From Erysipelotrichaceae bacterium (GTDB lineage Bacteria; Bacillota_I; Bacilli_A; Erysipelotrichales; Erysipelotrichaceae), in contig JAIKXJ010000006.1 in assembly GCA_024684175.1 (NCBI GenBank), positions 1 to 5,955 of the forward strand: a stretch of 5,955 nt of DNA, given 5' to 3'. Below the pieces are notes generated by a model. It saw only the letters and a list, made by a program, of their open reading frames with translations. It was not told the DNA's origin and ran no database searches. Made by a program: the position numbers and the translations under genes. Positions 1 through 5,752 of this stretch are shown here, piece after piece; within the stretch, counting starts at the first letter, position 1, and every line of letters starts with the position of its first letter.

Positions 1-59
1 GACTAGTTGTACGACTCTGCTTGAAATATTGAAGATGCAAATATGTTTATAAATTACAC
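1..59. other. Left-edge spacer downstream of the small leader-peptide gene
   Basis: AT-rich stretch downstream of the leftward small gene. I see no gene and no hairpin followed by a T-run that would end that gene's transcript. A 12-bp imperfect palindrome (AGTTGTACGACT, one mismatched pair) lies at 5-16. It is too short to name. Confidence 0.4.
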
Positions 60-347
60 TTATCCAATCCTTATGATTCCACCATTTCCCGGATTGATCT
101 GCTCCCAGGCCTCTGTGTATATGCTTACAAGTTCCTCAAGATCCTTTTCTGATCCATCCGTCGAAAACTGAAGCGGATTGGCGTGATATTCATTGCGCAT
201 CTGTTGTATGAACTCATCAAACGTAACTCCGCCGCGCTTGAAAACAGTAACCGCATATTCGATCGAGTCCAGCGCTTCATCCGTGATTGCAGCACCGCTG
301 ATCTTTTCCAGAGCAGCATCATCCAAAACCTTCATATTCTTGATCAT
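60..347 (-). CDS. Small protein with double-glycine-like leader (putative secreted peptide)
   Basis: Encodes 95 residues. I do not recognise the mature part. The N-terminus (MIKNMKVLDDAALEKISGA) has the pattern of leaders removed by C39-type peptidase ABC exporters: hydrophobic residues at L8, L13 and I16, an acidic stretch, and G18-A19 where the usual Gly-Gly or Gly-Ala cut falls. The remaining roughly 76 residues are acidic and have no cysteine, which argues against a disulfide, lanthionine or sactipeptide product. They contain the Gly-Gly pairs 39-40 and 89-90 and a glycine-rich tail ending IIRIG. I chose the ATG at 345-347 because AGGAGG sits 8 nt upstream. The longer reading from GTG at 375-377 would place that Shine-Dalgarno inside the coding region. 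No exporter, peptidase or immunity gene is visible. The gene is divergent from the regulators and may or may not share their control. It could be a peptide precursor or simply a small protein with a leader-like N-terminus. Confidence 0.6.
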   Translation of the reverse strand: MIKNMKVLDDAALEKISGAAITDEALDSIEYAVTVFKRGGVTFDEFIQQMRNEYHANPLQFSTDGSEKDLEELVSIYTEAWEQINPGNGGIIRIG

Positions 348-355
348 CTTTAGAT

Positions 356-361
356 CCTCCT
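356..361 (-). promoter_or_regulatory. Shine-Dalgarno site that fixes the start of the small gene
   Basis: On the minus strand this reads AGGAGG and lies 8 nt before the ATG at 345-347. It decides the start against the upstream GTG at 375-377. Confidence 0.8.
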
Positions 362-480
362 CAATATTTCTATACACTCAAAACGGATCGATTTTTCAGA
401 TCGCTTTGTCAGAAGCGGATCTCTTAGGAAAATAGTTTTGTTTTATCGGTTTCCTGTTTTATCAAGCATTTCGTTTTAAT

Positions 481-500
481 TGGTATAGAAAAGTGGTATA
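481..500. promoter_or_regulatory. Two direct TGGTATA half-sites before the regulator operon
   Basis: TGGTATA occurs at 481-487 and again at 494-500, 13 bp apart. This is the same heptamer that recurs in the control region of the PTS operon, so autoregulation by the GntR protein is likely. Each copy also fits an extended -10 (TGG followed by TATAGA or TATAGT), but I see no convincing -35 hexamer upstream. The start codon of the UTRA gene lies 20 bp downstream. The rest of the 348-519 spacer shows no further gene. Confidence 0.55.
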
Positions 501-519
501 GTTATATTACAGGTAGACT

Positions 520-1038
520 ATGAAAAAAGATGTATTTGTATTAAGGGAATACAACAATTTCCCCTCGATCACCAAGGCCATATCTTCCGCAGGCTATAAG
601 ATCGAGAACCGGATTATCGAACAGGGCATCGTTGAAGCGAATTACAACATTTCTTCAAGACTTGATGTCCCGCTGGCAACACCGCTGTTTTACATGAAAC
701 GATTAAGGATCGTGGAAAATGAACCGCGTTGCATCGAGAAACTTTATATCGAACTTGCTAAGGTCAAAGGAATGGAGGATCTCGATTACAACAACAAGTC
801 CTTCCATGAACAGCTGCACCGTGTCAAAAAGATCGAGAGGCTGCACACGAAGGAAGAGATACTGATCGTTGAACCGAACGAAGAAGAAAGTGAGCTTTTA
901 AAGCTGCATGAGGATGAAGAGATCCTGCTGATCAAGGGCGTTGCGTATATGCAGGATGGAGAACCTTTAGAATACTACGAGCTTTCTTCGGATACCTATT
1001 TTTATCGTTACAGGAGTTTGTCTTCGTACAATGGCTAG
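520..1038 (+). CDS. Stand-alone UTRA-domain protein without DNA-binding domain
   Basis: The 172 residues match the effector-binding UTRA domain of HutC-type GntR regulators almost end to end. Family landmarks are the block at 56-77 with RLR at 61-63 and the EP/Y pattern that follows, the GEPLEYYELSSDTY stretch near 147-160, and a final FYRYRS. The winged helix that should precede it is absent. The frame is closed by TAG at 514-516, only one codon before the ATG, and no HTH-like peptide is encoded in the other frames just upstream. It therefore looks like a real short gene and not a simple frameshift. The Shine-Dalgarno (AGGTAG, 511-516) is weak and close. The gene overlaps the full-length regulator by 8 bp, so the two proteins are translationally coupled and probably made together. 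I infer a sensor subunit or modulator that pairs with the full regulator. An old deletion remnant kept in frame is the alternative. Confidence 0.8.
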   Translation: MKKDVFVLREYNNFPSITKAISSAGYKIENRIIEQGIVEANYNISSRLDVPLATPLFYMKRLRIVENEPRCIEKLYIELAKVKGMEDLDYNNKSFHEQLHRVKKIERLHTKEEILIVEPNEEESELLKLHEDEEILLIKGVAYMQDGEPLEYYELSSDTYFYRYRSLSSYNG

Positions 1039-1774
1039 GACAGGAAAGATATACCAGCAGCTGATGGATTCCATCCGCAACAAGATCATCAGCGGCGAGC
1101 TCAGGATCAACGAGAAGCTCGAATCGGAGAGAGTGATGTCGGAAAAATACGGCATCAATAGGATGACGGTGCGAAACGCCCTGAAGCACCTCGAGGAAGA
1201 AGGGGTCCTCGAATCAAGAAGAGGCTCCGGTACTTATGTAAAAGCGATACCGCGCATGGAAGAAAAGATCGGACTCGGCGATGAAAGTGAGATCCTGTCT
1301 TTAAGCATGCAGATCAGACAGAAGGGGATGAAGTCTTCAAGAGTTCTGATCTCGATGTCAAAGATCATACCGACCGGCGTGGTCAGGGATGCCTTTGATC
1401 AGGAAGAGAAGGTCTATGAGATCATCCGTATGTCTTTGATCAACGACCATCCTTATGCCTTGCAGAAGGCCTATATCCCGTACAGCCTGTTTGCGGATGC
1501 CGACCGCTACGATTTTGAAAGCGGCGCTTCCTTATATGATTACATGCAGGACAAGGGCTATCGTCCTAAGACCATGATCTCCTATCTCAGGATCGAATCC
1601 TTGCCGGATGAGTATCTTGAGATCATGCAGACGGAAAAGAAGAAGAAATTCCTCTTGTTCGATTACTATGGCTTTGACAAGGACCACAAACTGGTTGAGT
1701 ATACGATCTCCTATCACCATGCGGATTTCACGAAATTCCAGTTTGAAGCAGACATCGATCTGAGCAGTTTATAG
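1031..1774 (+). CDS. GntR-family (HutC/UTRA) transcriptional regulator
   Basis: 247 residues, normal for the family. Residues 6-72 form the GntR winged helix. SGELRINEKLESERVMSEKY is followed by the recognition-helix pattern INRMTVRNALKHLEEEGVL and the wing motif RRGSGTYV (63-70). Residues about 90-240 are a UTRA domain, which in relatives such as NagR or FrlR binds a phosphorylated sugar or sugar-amine and releases DNA. Where many UTRA domains, including the protein encoded just upstream, have R-x-R in the first ligand strand, this one has R133-M-S135. The start codon lies inside the end of the UTRA-only gene (8-bp overlap). A terminator follows at 1832-1856, then the PTS operon. The neighbourhood and the repeated TGGTATA boxes make it the likely local repressor of both operons. 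The effector is unknown, probably the phosphosugar made by the PTS. Confidence 0.92.
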   Translation: MARTGKIYQQLMDSIRNKIISGELRINEKLESERVMSEKYGINRMTVRNALKHLEEEGVLESRRGSGTYVKAIPRMEEKIGLGDESEILSLSMQIRQKGMKSSRVLISMSKIIPTGVVRDAFDQEEKVYEIIRMSLINDHPYALQKAYIPYSLFADADRYDFESGASLYDYMQDKGYRPKTMISYLRIESLPDEYLEIMQTEKKKKFLLFDYYGFDKDHKLVEYTISYHHADFTKFQFEADIDLSSL

Positions 1775-1779
1775 GAAAA

Positions 1780-1795
1780 TACCGCTAAAGTGGTA
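1780..1795. promoter_or_regulatory. 16-bp near-palindrome after the regulator gene
   Basis: TACCGCTAAAGTGGTA pairs TACC-CT with AG-GGTA. Six of its eight base pairs match. It begins 6 bp after the regulator stop codon and its right arm overlaps a TGGTATA box (1791-1797). The half-sites point inward, the reverse of the 1895-1913 dyad. It may be a variant operator. There is no T-run after it, so it is not a terminator. Confidence 0.35.
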
Positions 1796-1831
1796 TAGTT
1801 ATTAATCATAAATTTTACTTTTGGTATATTT

Positions 1832-1856
1832 AAGCGCAGTTTTTGCGCTTTTTTCT
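1832..1856 (+). terminator. Intrinsic terminator of the regulator operon
   Basis: A perfect 7-bp stem, AAGCGCA (1832-1838) with TGCGCTT (1844-1850), encloses a 5-nt loop and runs into TTTTCTT. It lies 58 bp after the regulator stop codon and separates the regulator transcript from the PTS operon. Confidence 0.87.
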
Positions 1857-1883
1857 TGATTACTGGTCTAATTATGGTATATT
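1856..1883 (+). promoter_or_regulatory. Predicted sigma-70-type promoter of the PTS operon
   Basis: TTGATT (1856-1861) is separated by 16 bp from TATATT (1878-1883), which carries an extended -10 TGG at 1875-1877. Transcription would start near 1890. The spacer and -10 overlap two TGGTATA-type boxes (1864 and 1875), so a bound regulator would block polymerase. The -35 also touches the end of the preceding terminator T-run. Confidence 0.6.
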
Positions 1884-1894
1884 AAATATGTAAG

Positions 1895-1913
1895 TGGTAT
1901 ATAAACTATACCA
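1895..1913. promoter_or_regulatory. Palindromic operator for the GntR/UTRA regulator
   Basis: TGGTATA (1895-1901) and TATACCA (1907-1913) form a perfect 7-bp inverted repeat around a 5-bp centre (TAAAC). Symmetric GGT...ACC sites are typical of HutC-type GntR operators, and the ACTGGTATA and nearby ACTGGTCTA (1862-1870) sequences resemble the half-sites of DasR/NagR-type elements as I remember them. The dyad lies just after the predicted transcription start and before the Shine-Dalgarno (1923-1930), a position suited to repression. Confidence 0.65.
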
Positions 1914-1937
1914 GTTGAATCAAAAGGAGGATAAACA

Positions 1938-2720
1938 ATGAATTTGATTCAGGCAATTCTGATCGGCTGTGTTGCAGCTCTGACACAGCTGGAAGGTGAC
2001 TGGCTTGGCGAATGCAAACTGCGTGAGCCGGTCGTTACAGGTTTCCTTGTTGGTCTGATCATGGGGGATATAACAAAAGGTCTGATGATCGGCGGTGCGC
2101 TGCAGCTGATGTGGATGGGCGCAACCAATATCGGTCCTTCCTCAGGTCTTGATATCGGTGCCGGCGGCACGATCGGTGCAGCTGTCGCATTGATGACTTC
2201 TTCTGAACTCGAAGTTGCGGTTGCCTTTGCGATCCCGGTCGCAGTCATCATGCAGATGCTCAACATCATGAAGATGACGGCCTTCTCAACTTTGATGCAC
2301 CAGGTCGATGCAGCGATCGATGAAGGCAACGAAAAGAAAGCGATCTTCATCCATTATCTGTGCGGCTTCTTCACATTTTCGATCTACTTCTTATTTACAT
2401 TCATCGTTCTCTACTTCGGTTCCGGCGTGATCAACGCCATCGTTGAATCGATCCCTGACTGGGCTATGAACGGCTTAAGCGCGATCGCAACGGTACTTCC
2501 GGCAATGGGCTTTGCGCTCTTACTGAACCTGCTTTGGGATGTCAAGCTGGTCCCATACTTCATCGTCGGTTTCGTTGCTGCCGCATATCTTGGTGTTGAT
2601 ATGGTCGGTGTCTGCGCGATCGCAGTTGCTATCGCACTGATCATGTTTGAGATCAAATCCGCACAGCTCACAGCTGCGCCAGCCGCTGCTGCTGTCAAAG
2701 ATGAATGGGAGGATGACTAA
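1938..2720 (+). CDS. PTS mannose/fructose/sorbose-family EIIC permease subunit
   Basis: 260 residues, the usual EIIC length. It forms, with EIID, the membrane channel that carries the sugar while EIIB phosphorylates it. Family landmarks are the N-terminal helix followed by REPVVTGFLVGLIMGD (29-44), the IGGALQLMWMGATNIGPSSG block (51-70), a GAGGTIGAAVA stretch, AFAIPVAVIMQ (97-106), and several later hydrophobic segments (about 140-165, 178-200, 205-236). The C-terminus is an alanine-rich then acidic tail (about 243-260) that extends past the last helix. The start is fixed by AAAGGAGG at 1923-1930, 7 nt before ATG. It is the first gene of the operon, and EIID begins 2 bp after its stop. The mannose-family assignment is firm. 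The sugar is not predictable from this subunit. Confidence 0.95.
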   Translation: MNLIQAILIGCVAALTQLEGDWLGECKLREPVVTGFLVGLIMGDITKGLMIGGALQLMWMGATNIGPSSGLDIGAGGTIGAAVALMTSSELEVAVAFAIPVAVIMQMLNIMKMTAFSTLMHQVDAAIDEGNEKKAIFIHYLCGFFTFSIYFLFTFIVLYFGSGVINAIVESIPDWAMNGLSAIATVLPAMGFALLLNLLWDVKLVPYFIVGFVAAAYLGVDMVGVCAIAVAIALIMFEIKSAQLTAAPAAAAVKDEWEDD

Positions 2721-2722
2721 TC

Positions 2723-3532
2723 ATGGCAAGAGAACTGTCTAAGAAAGAATTCAATACGATCTTCTGGAGATCGTTCACATTACTGGGCTCATTCAACTAC
2801 GAACGTATGGAAGGCTTGGGCTTCCTCTACGCGATCCTTCCTAGCTTGAAGAGGATCTACAAGGATGATCCGGAAGGCTTAAAACAGGCGGAACATCGTC
2901 ACATGGAAGCCTTCAACATGACCGTTGCACCATCACCGTTTGTCATGGGTCTGACTGTCGCAATGGAAGAGCAGGCAAAGGAAGACCCTTCCTTCGACAA
3001 GGGTACGATCAACGCCCTGAAGGTCTCTTTGATGGGTCCTTTATCCGGCATCGGTGATACCTTCTTCTGGGGCATCTTCCGCGTACTGGCCTGCTCCCTT
3101 GGTGCGTCCTTCGCATTACAGGGTAATATCCTTGGCCCGATCATCTTACTGTTAGTCTTCAATATCCCGAACTTCCTGACCAGATACTATGGCTTAAAGA
3201 TCGGCTATGGACAGGGTGCCGGCTTCCTGGATGAACTCAACAGCTCCGGCAAGATGAACCTGTTCACCTATTGCGCAGGCATCGTCGGTATGGCATCTGT
3301 CGGCTGTCTGACCGCTTCCTGGATCGGCATCTCTTCACCGCTCGTACTCAACATCGCCGGCAACGATATCATCATTCAGGAATACCTCGACCAGCTTTGC
3401 CCGCAGGTATTATCGCTTGCTGCCGTCCTCATCGTCCTTCGTCTGTTGAAGAAGAAAGTTTCAACGCTGAAGATCACGATCGGCATCATCGTCATTGCCT
3501 TTATCTTAGGTACTTTAGGCATCATTGCATAG
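2723..3532 (+). CDS. PTS mannose/fructose/sorbose-family EIID subunit
   Basis: 269 residues, full length for EIID, the second membrane component unique to the mannose-type PTS. Family landmarks are an N-terminal FWRSFTLLGSFNYERMEGLGF block (14-34), the HRHMEAFNMTVAPSPFVMGLT region (58-78), the signature GPLSGIGDTFFWG (105-117), TRYYGLKIGYGQG (153-165), DQLCPQVL (223-230), and hydrophobic helices near 120-150, 183-203, 228-242 and 250-269. A Shine-Dalgarno GGGAGG at 2707-2712 overlaps the end of the EIIC gene. The stop codon TAG overlaps the AGGAGG of the next gene, so translation passes directly to EIIB. Nothing appears truncated. Confidence 0.95.
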   Translation: MARELSKKEFNTIFWRSFTLLGSFNYERMEGLGFLYAILPSLKRIYKDDPEGLKQAEHRHMEAFNMTVAPSPFVMGLTVAMEEQAKEDPSFDKGTINALKVSLMGPLSGIGDTFFWGIFRVLACSLGASFALQGNILGPIILLLVFNIPNFLTRYYGLKIGYGQGAGFLDELNSSGKMNLFTYCAGIVGMASVGCLTASWIGISSPLVLNIAGNDIIIQEYLDQLCPQVLSLAAVLIVLRLLKKKVSTLKITIGIIVIAFILGTLGIIA

Positions 3533-3541
3533 GAGGAAATT

Positions 3542-4021
3542 ATGATCTGTGATATCCGTATCGATGACAGACTGATCCATGGCCAGGTCTGTGGCTTCTG
3601 GATCCCGCATCACAACTTACAAAGGATCGTCATCGTTGACAACGAGATCATCAACGATGAACAAAGAAAGACAGTCTTAAAATTCGGCTGTCCGGATAAA
3701 TGCAAGCTTTCGATTTTTTCTGTCGACTCCGCAGTCGATAAGTTCAACCGGAAGATCGACGAGGGTATCCGCGTCATGATCTTATGCAACTCACCGCTTC
3801 CTTTACTGGAAATGTATGAAAAAGGCTATAAGTTCAATGAGATCACCGTCGGAAACATGGCCTCCAAGCCGGACTCGAAGCAGATCCGCAAGACCTTATT
3901 CGTCACAGACAAGGAAAAGGAAGCCTTCATCAAACTTGCCGACAACGGCGTAAAGATCATCTCGCAGATGATCCCGACAGAGGCAAGGGAAGACATCATC
4001 GAAGACATCAGGAAGGCATAA
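3542..4021 (+). CDS. PTS mannose/fructose/sorbose-family EIIB subunit
   Basis: 159 residues, a single EIIB domain of normal length. The N-terminus carries the active-site signature RIDDRLIHGQV (6-16), in which His13 is the expected phosphorylated residue that accepts phosphate from EIIA and gives it to the sugar. Further family landmarks are the IVIVDNEII strand (29-37) and the ITVGNMAS block (about 101-108). It is cytoplasmic, docked to EIIC and EIID. AGGAGG at 3531-3536 lies 5 nt before ATG. EIIA and EIIB are separate genes here, unlike the fused ManX type, and EIIA is displaced to the right by two enzyme genes. Confidence 0.95.
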   Translation: MICDIRIDDRLIHGQVCGFWIPHHNLQRIVIVDNEIINDEQRKTVLKFGCPDKCKLSIFSVDSAVDKFNRKIDEGIRVMILCNSPLPLLEMYEKGYKFNEITVGNMASKPDSKQIRKTLFVTDKEKEAFIKLADNGVKIISQMIPTEAREDIIEDIRKA

Positions 4022-4022
4022 G

Positions 4023-5114
4023 ATGGCTGACAATACAACGGTACTCGGTAATATGGCCGAGCAGCCGGAAAGGCTGAATTATGTTTTCAAAAACAGAGAG
4101 AAATTCGTAAGACCGTTCATCGATGTGCTATGTAATAACCCGATCAGAAAGATCATCTTCTTTGGCTCCGGGACTTCCTTTAATGTCAGCGTGATCGGCT
4201 CTTACTATTTCAAACATATCGCGGGTATTGGTGCGGAAGCACAATACCCGACGGTATTCATGAACTATGAAAAGGCGGACTGGAATGACGTCTTAAAAAA
4301 AGAAGAGATCCTCTTTGTCGGGATCTCGCAATCCGGTACTTCCGTATCGACCTGTGAGCTCATGGAATACGCAAAGTCCAGTGGCTATCCGACACTGGCG
4401 ATCACCGGAAATCTGAACAGCGAGATCACCAAACACGTCGACACAGTCTGTCATCTTCTGGTCGGCGATGAGCTCACACCGCCGGAGACCAAGGGCTATA
4501 CCGTCTCCTTGTTGAGCGTATATCTCTGGGCACTGGAAGCTGCCAAAGCGAAAGGAAAGCTCAGCGAAACAGATTACGAAACAAAGATCAAAGAGTGTGA
4601 ATCATTTATCGCAAACTTTGACACCGTAATGAAAGAATCCGAAGACTGGTACGACCGGAATAAGACGACGATCGTCAATTCCGACCGCATCTACATCCTG
4701 GGCTATGGCATCGATTATGGCTCCGCTCTGGAAGCACAGTTAAAGATCGGCGAGATGTTAAGAGTCCCATCGATCTCCTATGAGATCGTGGAATACTCCC
4801 ACGGCCCGACGATGGCTTTGAACAAGAAACAAAGCATCTTCATGATTGGTTCCGACGAAAAGGAATTCGAACAGATGCTGCAGTTCAACAAAGCCTTCAA
4901 AAACTACAGTGACCGCGTACATATTATTACCAGCAAGGACCTCGCGGAAAGTGATGGAAGAGACCTCGTCTTTTCCGTCAAGGCAGACAAGTATCTTGCC
5001 CCGATCATGTACACCGTGCCGTTCCAGTTCGTTGCCGCAAAAGGCGCAAAGGACATCGGCATCGATACAGCGATCAACCCGTTTGAGATCCCGCTGGCAC
5101 ACTACCAGGAATGA
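4023..5114 (+). CDS. Double-SIS sugar-phosphate enzyme (GlmS-isomerase-like; deglycase, isomerase or deaminase)
   Basis: 363 residues with two SIS domains, like the C-terminal isomerase half of GlmS but without its glutaminase half. Residues 12-18 (AEQPERL) match the EQPE start of that domain. GSGTS (48-52) and SQSGTS (102-107) are phosphosugar-binding loops, and TKGYT (156-160) matches STKAFT of GlmS. The segment 238-262 aligns without gaps with the GlmS catalytic segment. This puts E244 at the catalytic Glu488 and H260 (in EYSHGP) at His504. The C-terminal tail (INPFEIPLAHYQE) lacks the lysine matching GlmS Lys603, so plain glucosamine-6-phosphate synthesis is unlikely. Relatives next to PTS genes include FrlB and the Gfr deglycases, which cleave fructoselysine-6-phosphate and glucoselysine-6-phosphate, and AgaS for amino sugars. 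It starts 1 bp after EIIB and overlaps the HAD gene by 4 bp. The class is firm; the substrate is not known. Confidence 0.87.
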   Translation: MADNTTVLGNMAEQPERLNYVFKNREKFVRPFIDVLCNNPIRKIIFFGSGTSFNVSVIGSYYFKHIAGIGAEAQYPTVFMNYEKADWNDVLKKEEILFVGISQSGTSVSTCELMEYAKSSGYPTLAITGNLNSEITKHVDTVCHLLVGDELTPPETKGYTVSLLSVYLWALEAAKAKGKLSETDYETKIKECESFIANFDTVMKESEDWYDRNKTTIVNSDRIYILGYGIDYGSALEAQLKIGEMLRVPSISYEIVEYSHGPTMALNKKQSIFMIGSDEKEFEQMLQFNKAFKNYSDRVHIITSKDLAESDGRDLVFSVKADKYLAPIMYTVPFQFVAAKGAKDIGIDTAINPFEIPLAHYQE

Positions 5115-5752
5115 TCGTAAAAGCCGTCATCTTTGACATGGATGGTGTCCTGATCGACTCCGAGATGGAGTACATCCGCATATGGAAGGATCTTTACGAT
5201 CAGGAAAAGATCGATATCAAGATCGAAGATCTCTATTTCCTTGCGGGATCGCCGCACCACGTGGAGATCGACCTGTTTTCGCAAAAGGCAGGCATCTCGC
5301 CGCAGAAAGCGGAAGAAAAAAAGGCAGCGTTTTTTGAAAAACGCCCGGTCGATTATCTTTCCATCCGCAAAGCGTATGTGGAAGAGATCCTGAAACATCT
5401 CAAGGAAAAAGGGATCACGATCGCCTTAGCTTCCTCTTCGACCTTTTCCAATATCGAAACGGTCTTAAGCCAGTGTGCGATCAAAGATTATTTTTCCCTC
5501 ATCATTTCAGGTGAACTGTTTGAAAAGACCAAGCCTGATCCGGATATCTATCTGACAACGATCGAAAAGCTTGGCTTTGATAAGGAAGAGATCATCGTCA
5601 TCGAAGATTCAAACTATGGCATTGAAGCTGCCAAGAGAGCAGGACTCAAAGTGATCGCGATCGAAGATCCGGTCCTTCGATTTGACAATCGGAAAGCTGA
5701 CCGGATCGCGAAAGATCTCAAAGAAGCAGAAAGGATCATAGAACTATGTTAG
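5111..5752 (+). CDS. HAD-superfamily hydrolase (beta-phosphoglucomutase-like phosphatase)
   Basis: 213 residues, complete. Motif I is FDMDGVLIDSE (8-18) with nucleophile Asp9 and acid/base Asp11. A helical cap follows (about 18-85). Motif II is ALASSS (105-110), motif III is Lys141 in KPDPDIY, and motif IV is VIEDSNYGIEAA (163-174) with Asp166 for magnesium. This is subfamily IA with a C1 cap, the group of beta-phosphoglucomutases and small sugar-phosphate phosphatases. The histidine that follows motif I in beta-phosphoglucomutase (His20) is Tyr21 here, so a phosphatase fits better than a mutase. The ATG overlaps the TGA of the SIS gene (ATGA), with AGGA directly upstream, so it probably depends on translational coupling. 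The last 7 bp overlap the EIIA gene. Placed inside a PTS operon, it may remove phosphate from the SIS product or detoxify a phosphosugar; that is inference. Confidence 0.9.
   Translation: MIVKAVIFDMDGVLIDSEMEYIRIWKDLYDQEKIDIKIEDLYFLAGSPHHVEIDLFSQKAGISPQKAEEKKAAFFEKRPVDYLSIRKAYVEEILKHLKEKGITIALASSSTFSNIETVLSQCAIKDYFSLIISGELFEKTKPDPDIYLTTIEKLGFDKEEIIVIEDSNYGIEAAKRAGLKVIAIEDPVLRFDNRKADRIAKDLKEAERIIELC

Larger units (their letters stand above)
1791..1913. repeat. Array of TGGTATA half-sites in the PTS control region
   Basis: Direct copies start at 1791, 1822, 1864 (variant TGGTCTA), 1875 and 1895, and an inverted copy (TATACCA) lies at 1907-1913. Start-to-start steps of 31, 42, 11 and 20 bp are all close to whole turns of B-DNA, which would put the boxes on one face. 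With two more copies at 481 and 494, they mark the likely binding sites of the GntR regulator. The 7-mer is expected less than once by chance on both strands of the whole window. Confidence 0.6.

Noticed and set aside
345..377. Longer 105-residue version of the small leftward protein starting at GTG 375-377
   Set aside because: The strong AGGAGG at 356-361 would then lie inside the coding region, and the leader pattern begins naturally at the ATG 345-347.
193..435. Rightward 80-codon open frame opposite the small gene
   Set aside because: It is the antisense of a gene with a good leader pattern and Shine-Dalgarno, and has no ribosome binding site or recognisable product of its own.
380..519. 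A lost winged-helix part for the UTRA-only gene (frameshifted pseudogene)
   Set aside because: No frame in this AT-rich spacer gives a GntR helix-turn-helix pattern, and the spacer carries operator-like boxes instead.
1949..2350. Leftward 133-codon open frame inside the EIIC gene
   Set aside because: It is a shadow of a clear EIIC sequence, without Shine-Dalgarno or family pattern. The other long antisense frames (2411-2698, 2899-3162, 4758-5102, 5102-5398) fail for the same reason.
3271..3552. Rightward 93-codon frame overlapping the end of EIID
   Set aside because: The Arg/His-rich translation is typical of an off-frame reading of a membrane-protein gene, and EIID is unambiguous.
4023..5114. 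Reading the SIS gene as GlmS (glucosamine-6-phosphate synthase)
   Set aside because: There is no N-terminal glutaminase domain, the C-terminal catalytic lysine is missing, and the gene sits in a PTS uptake operon.
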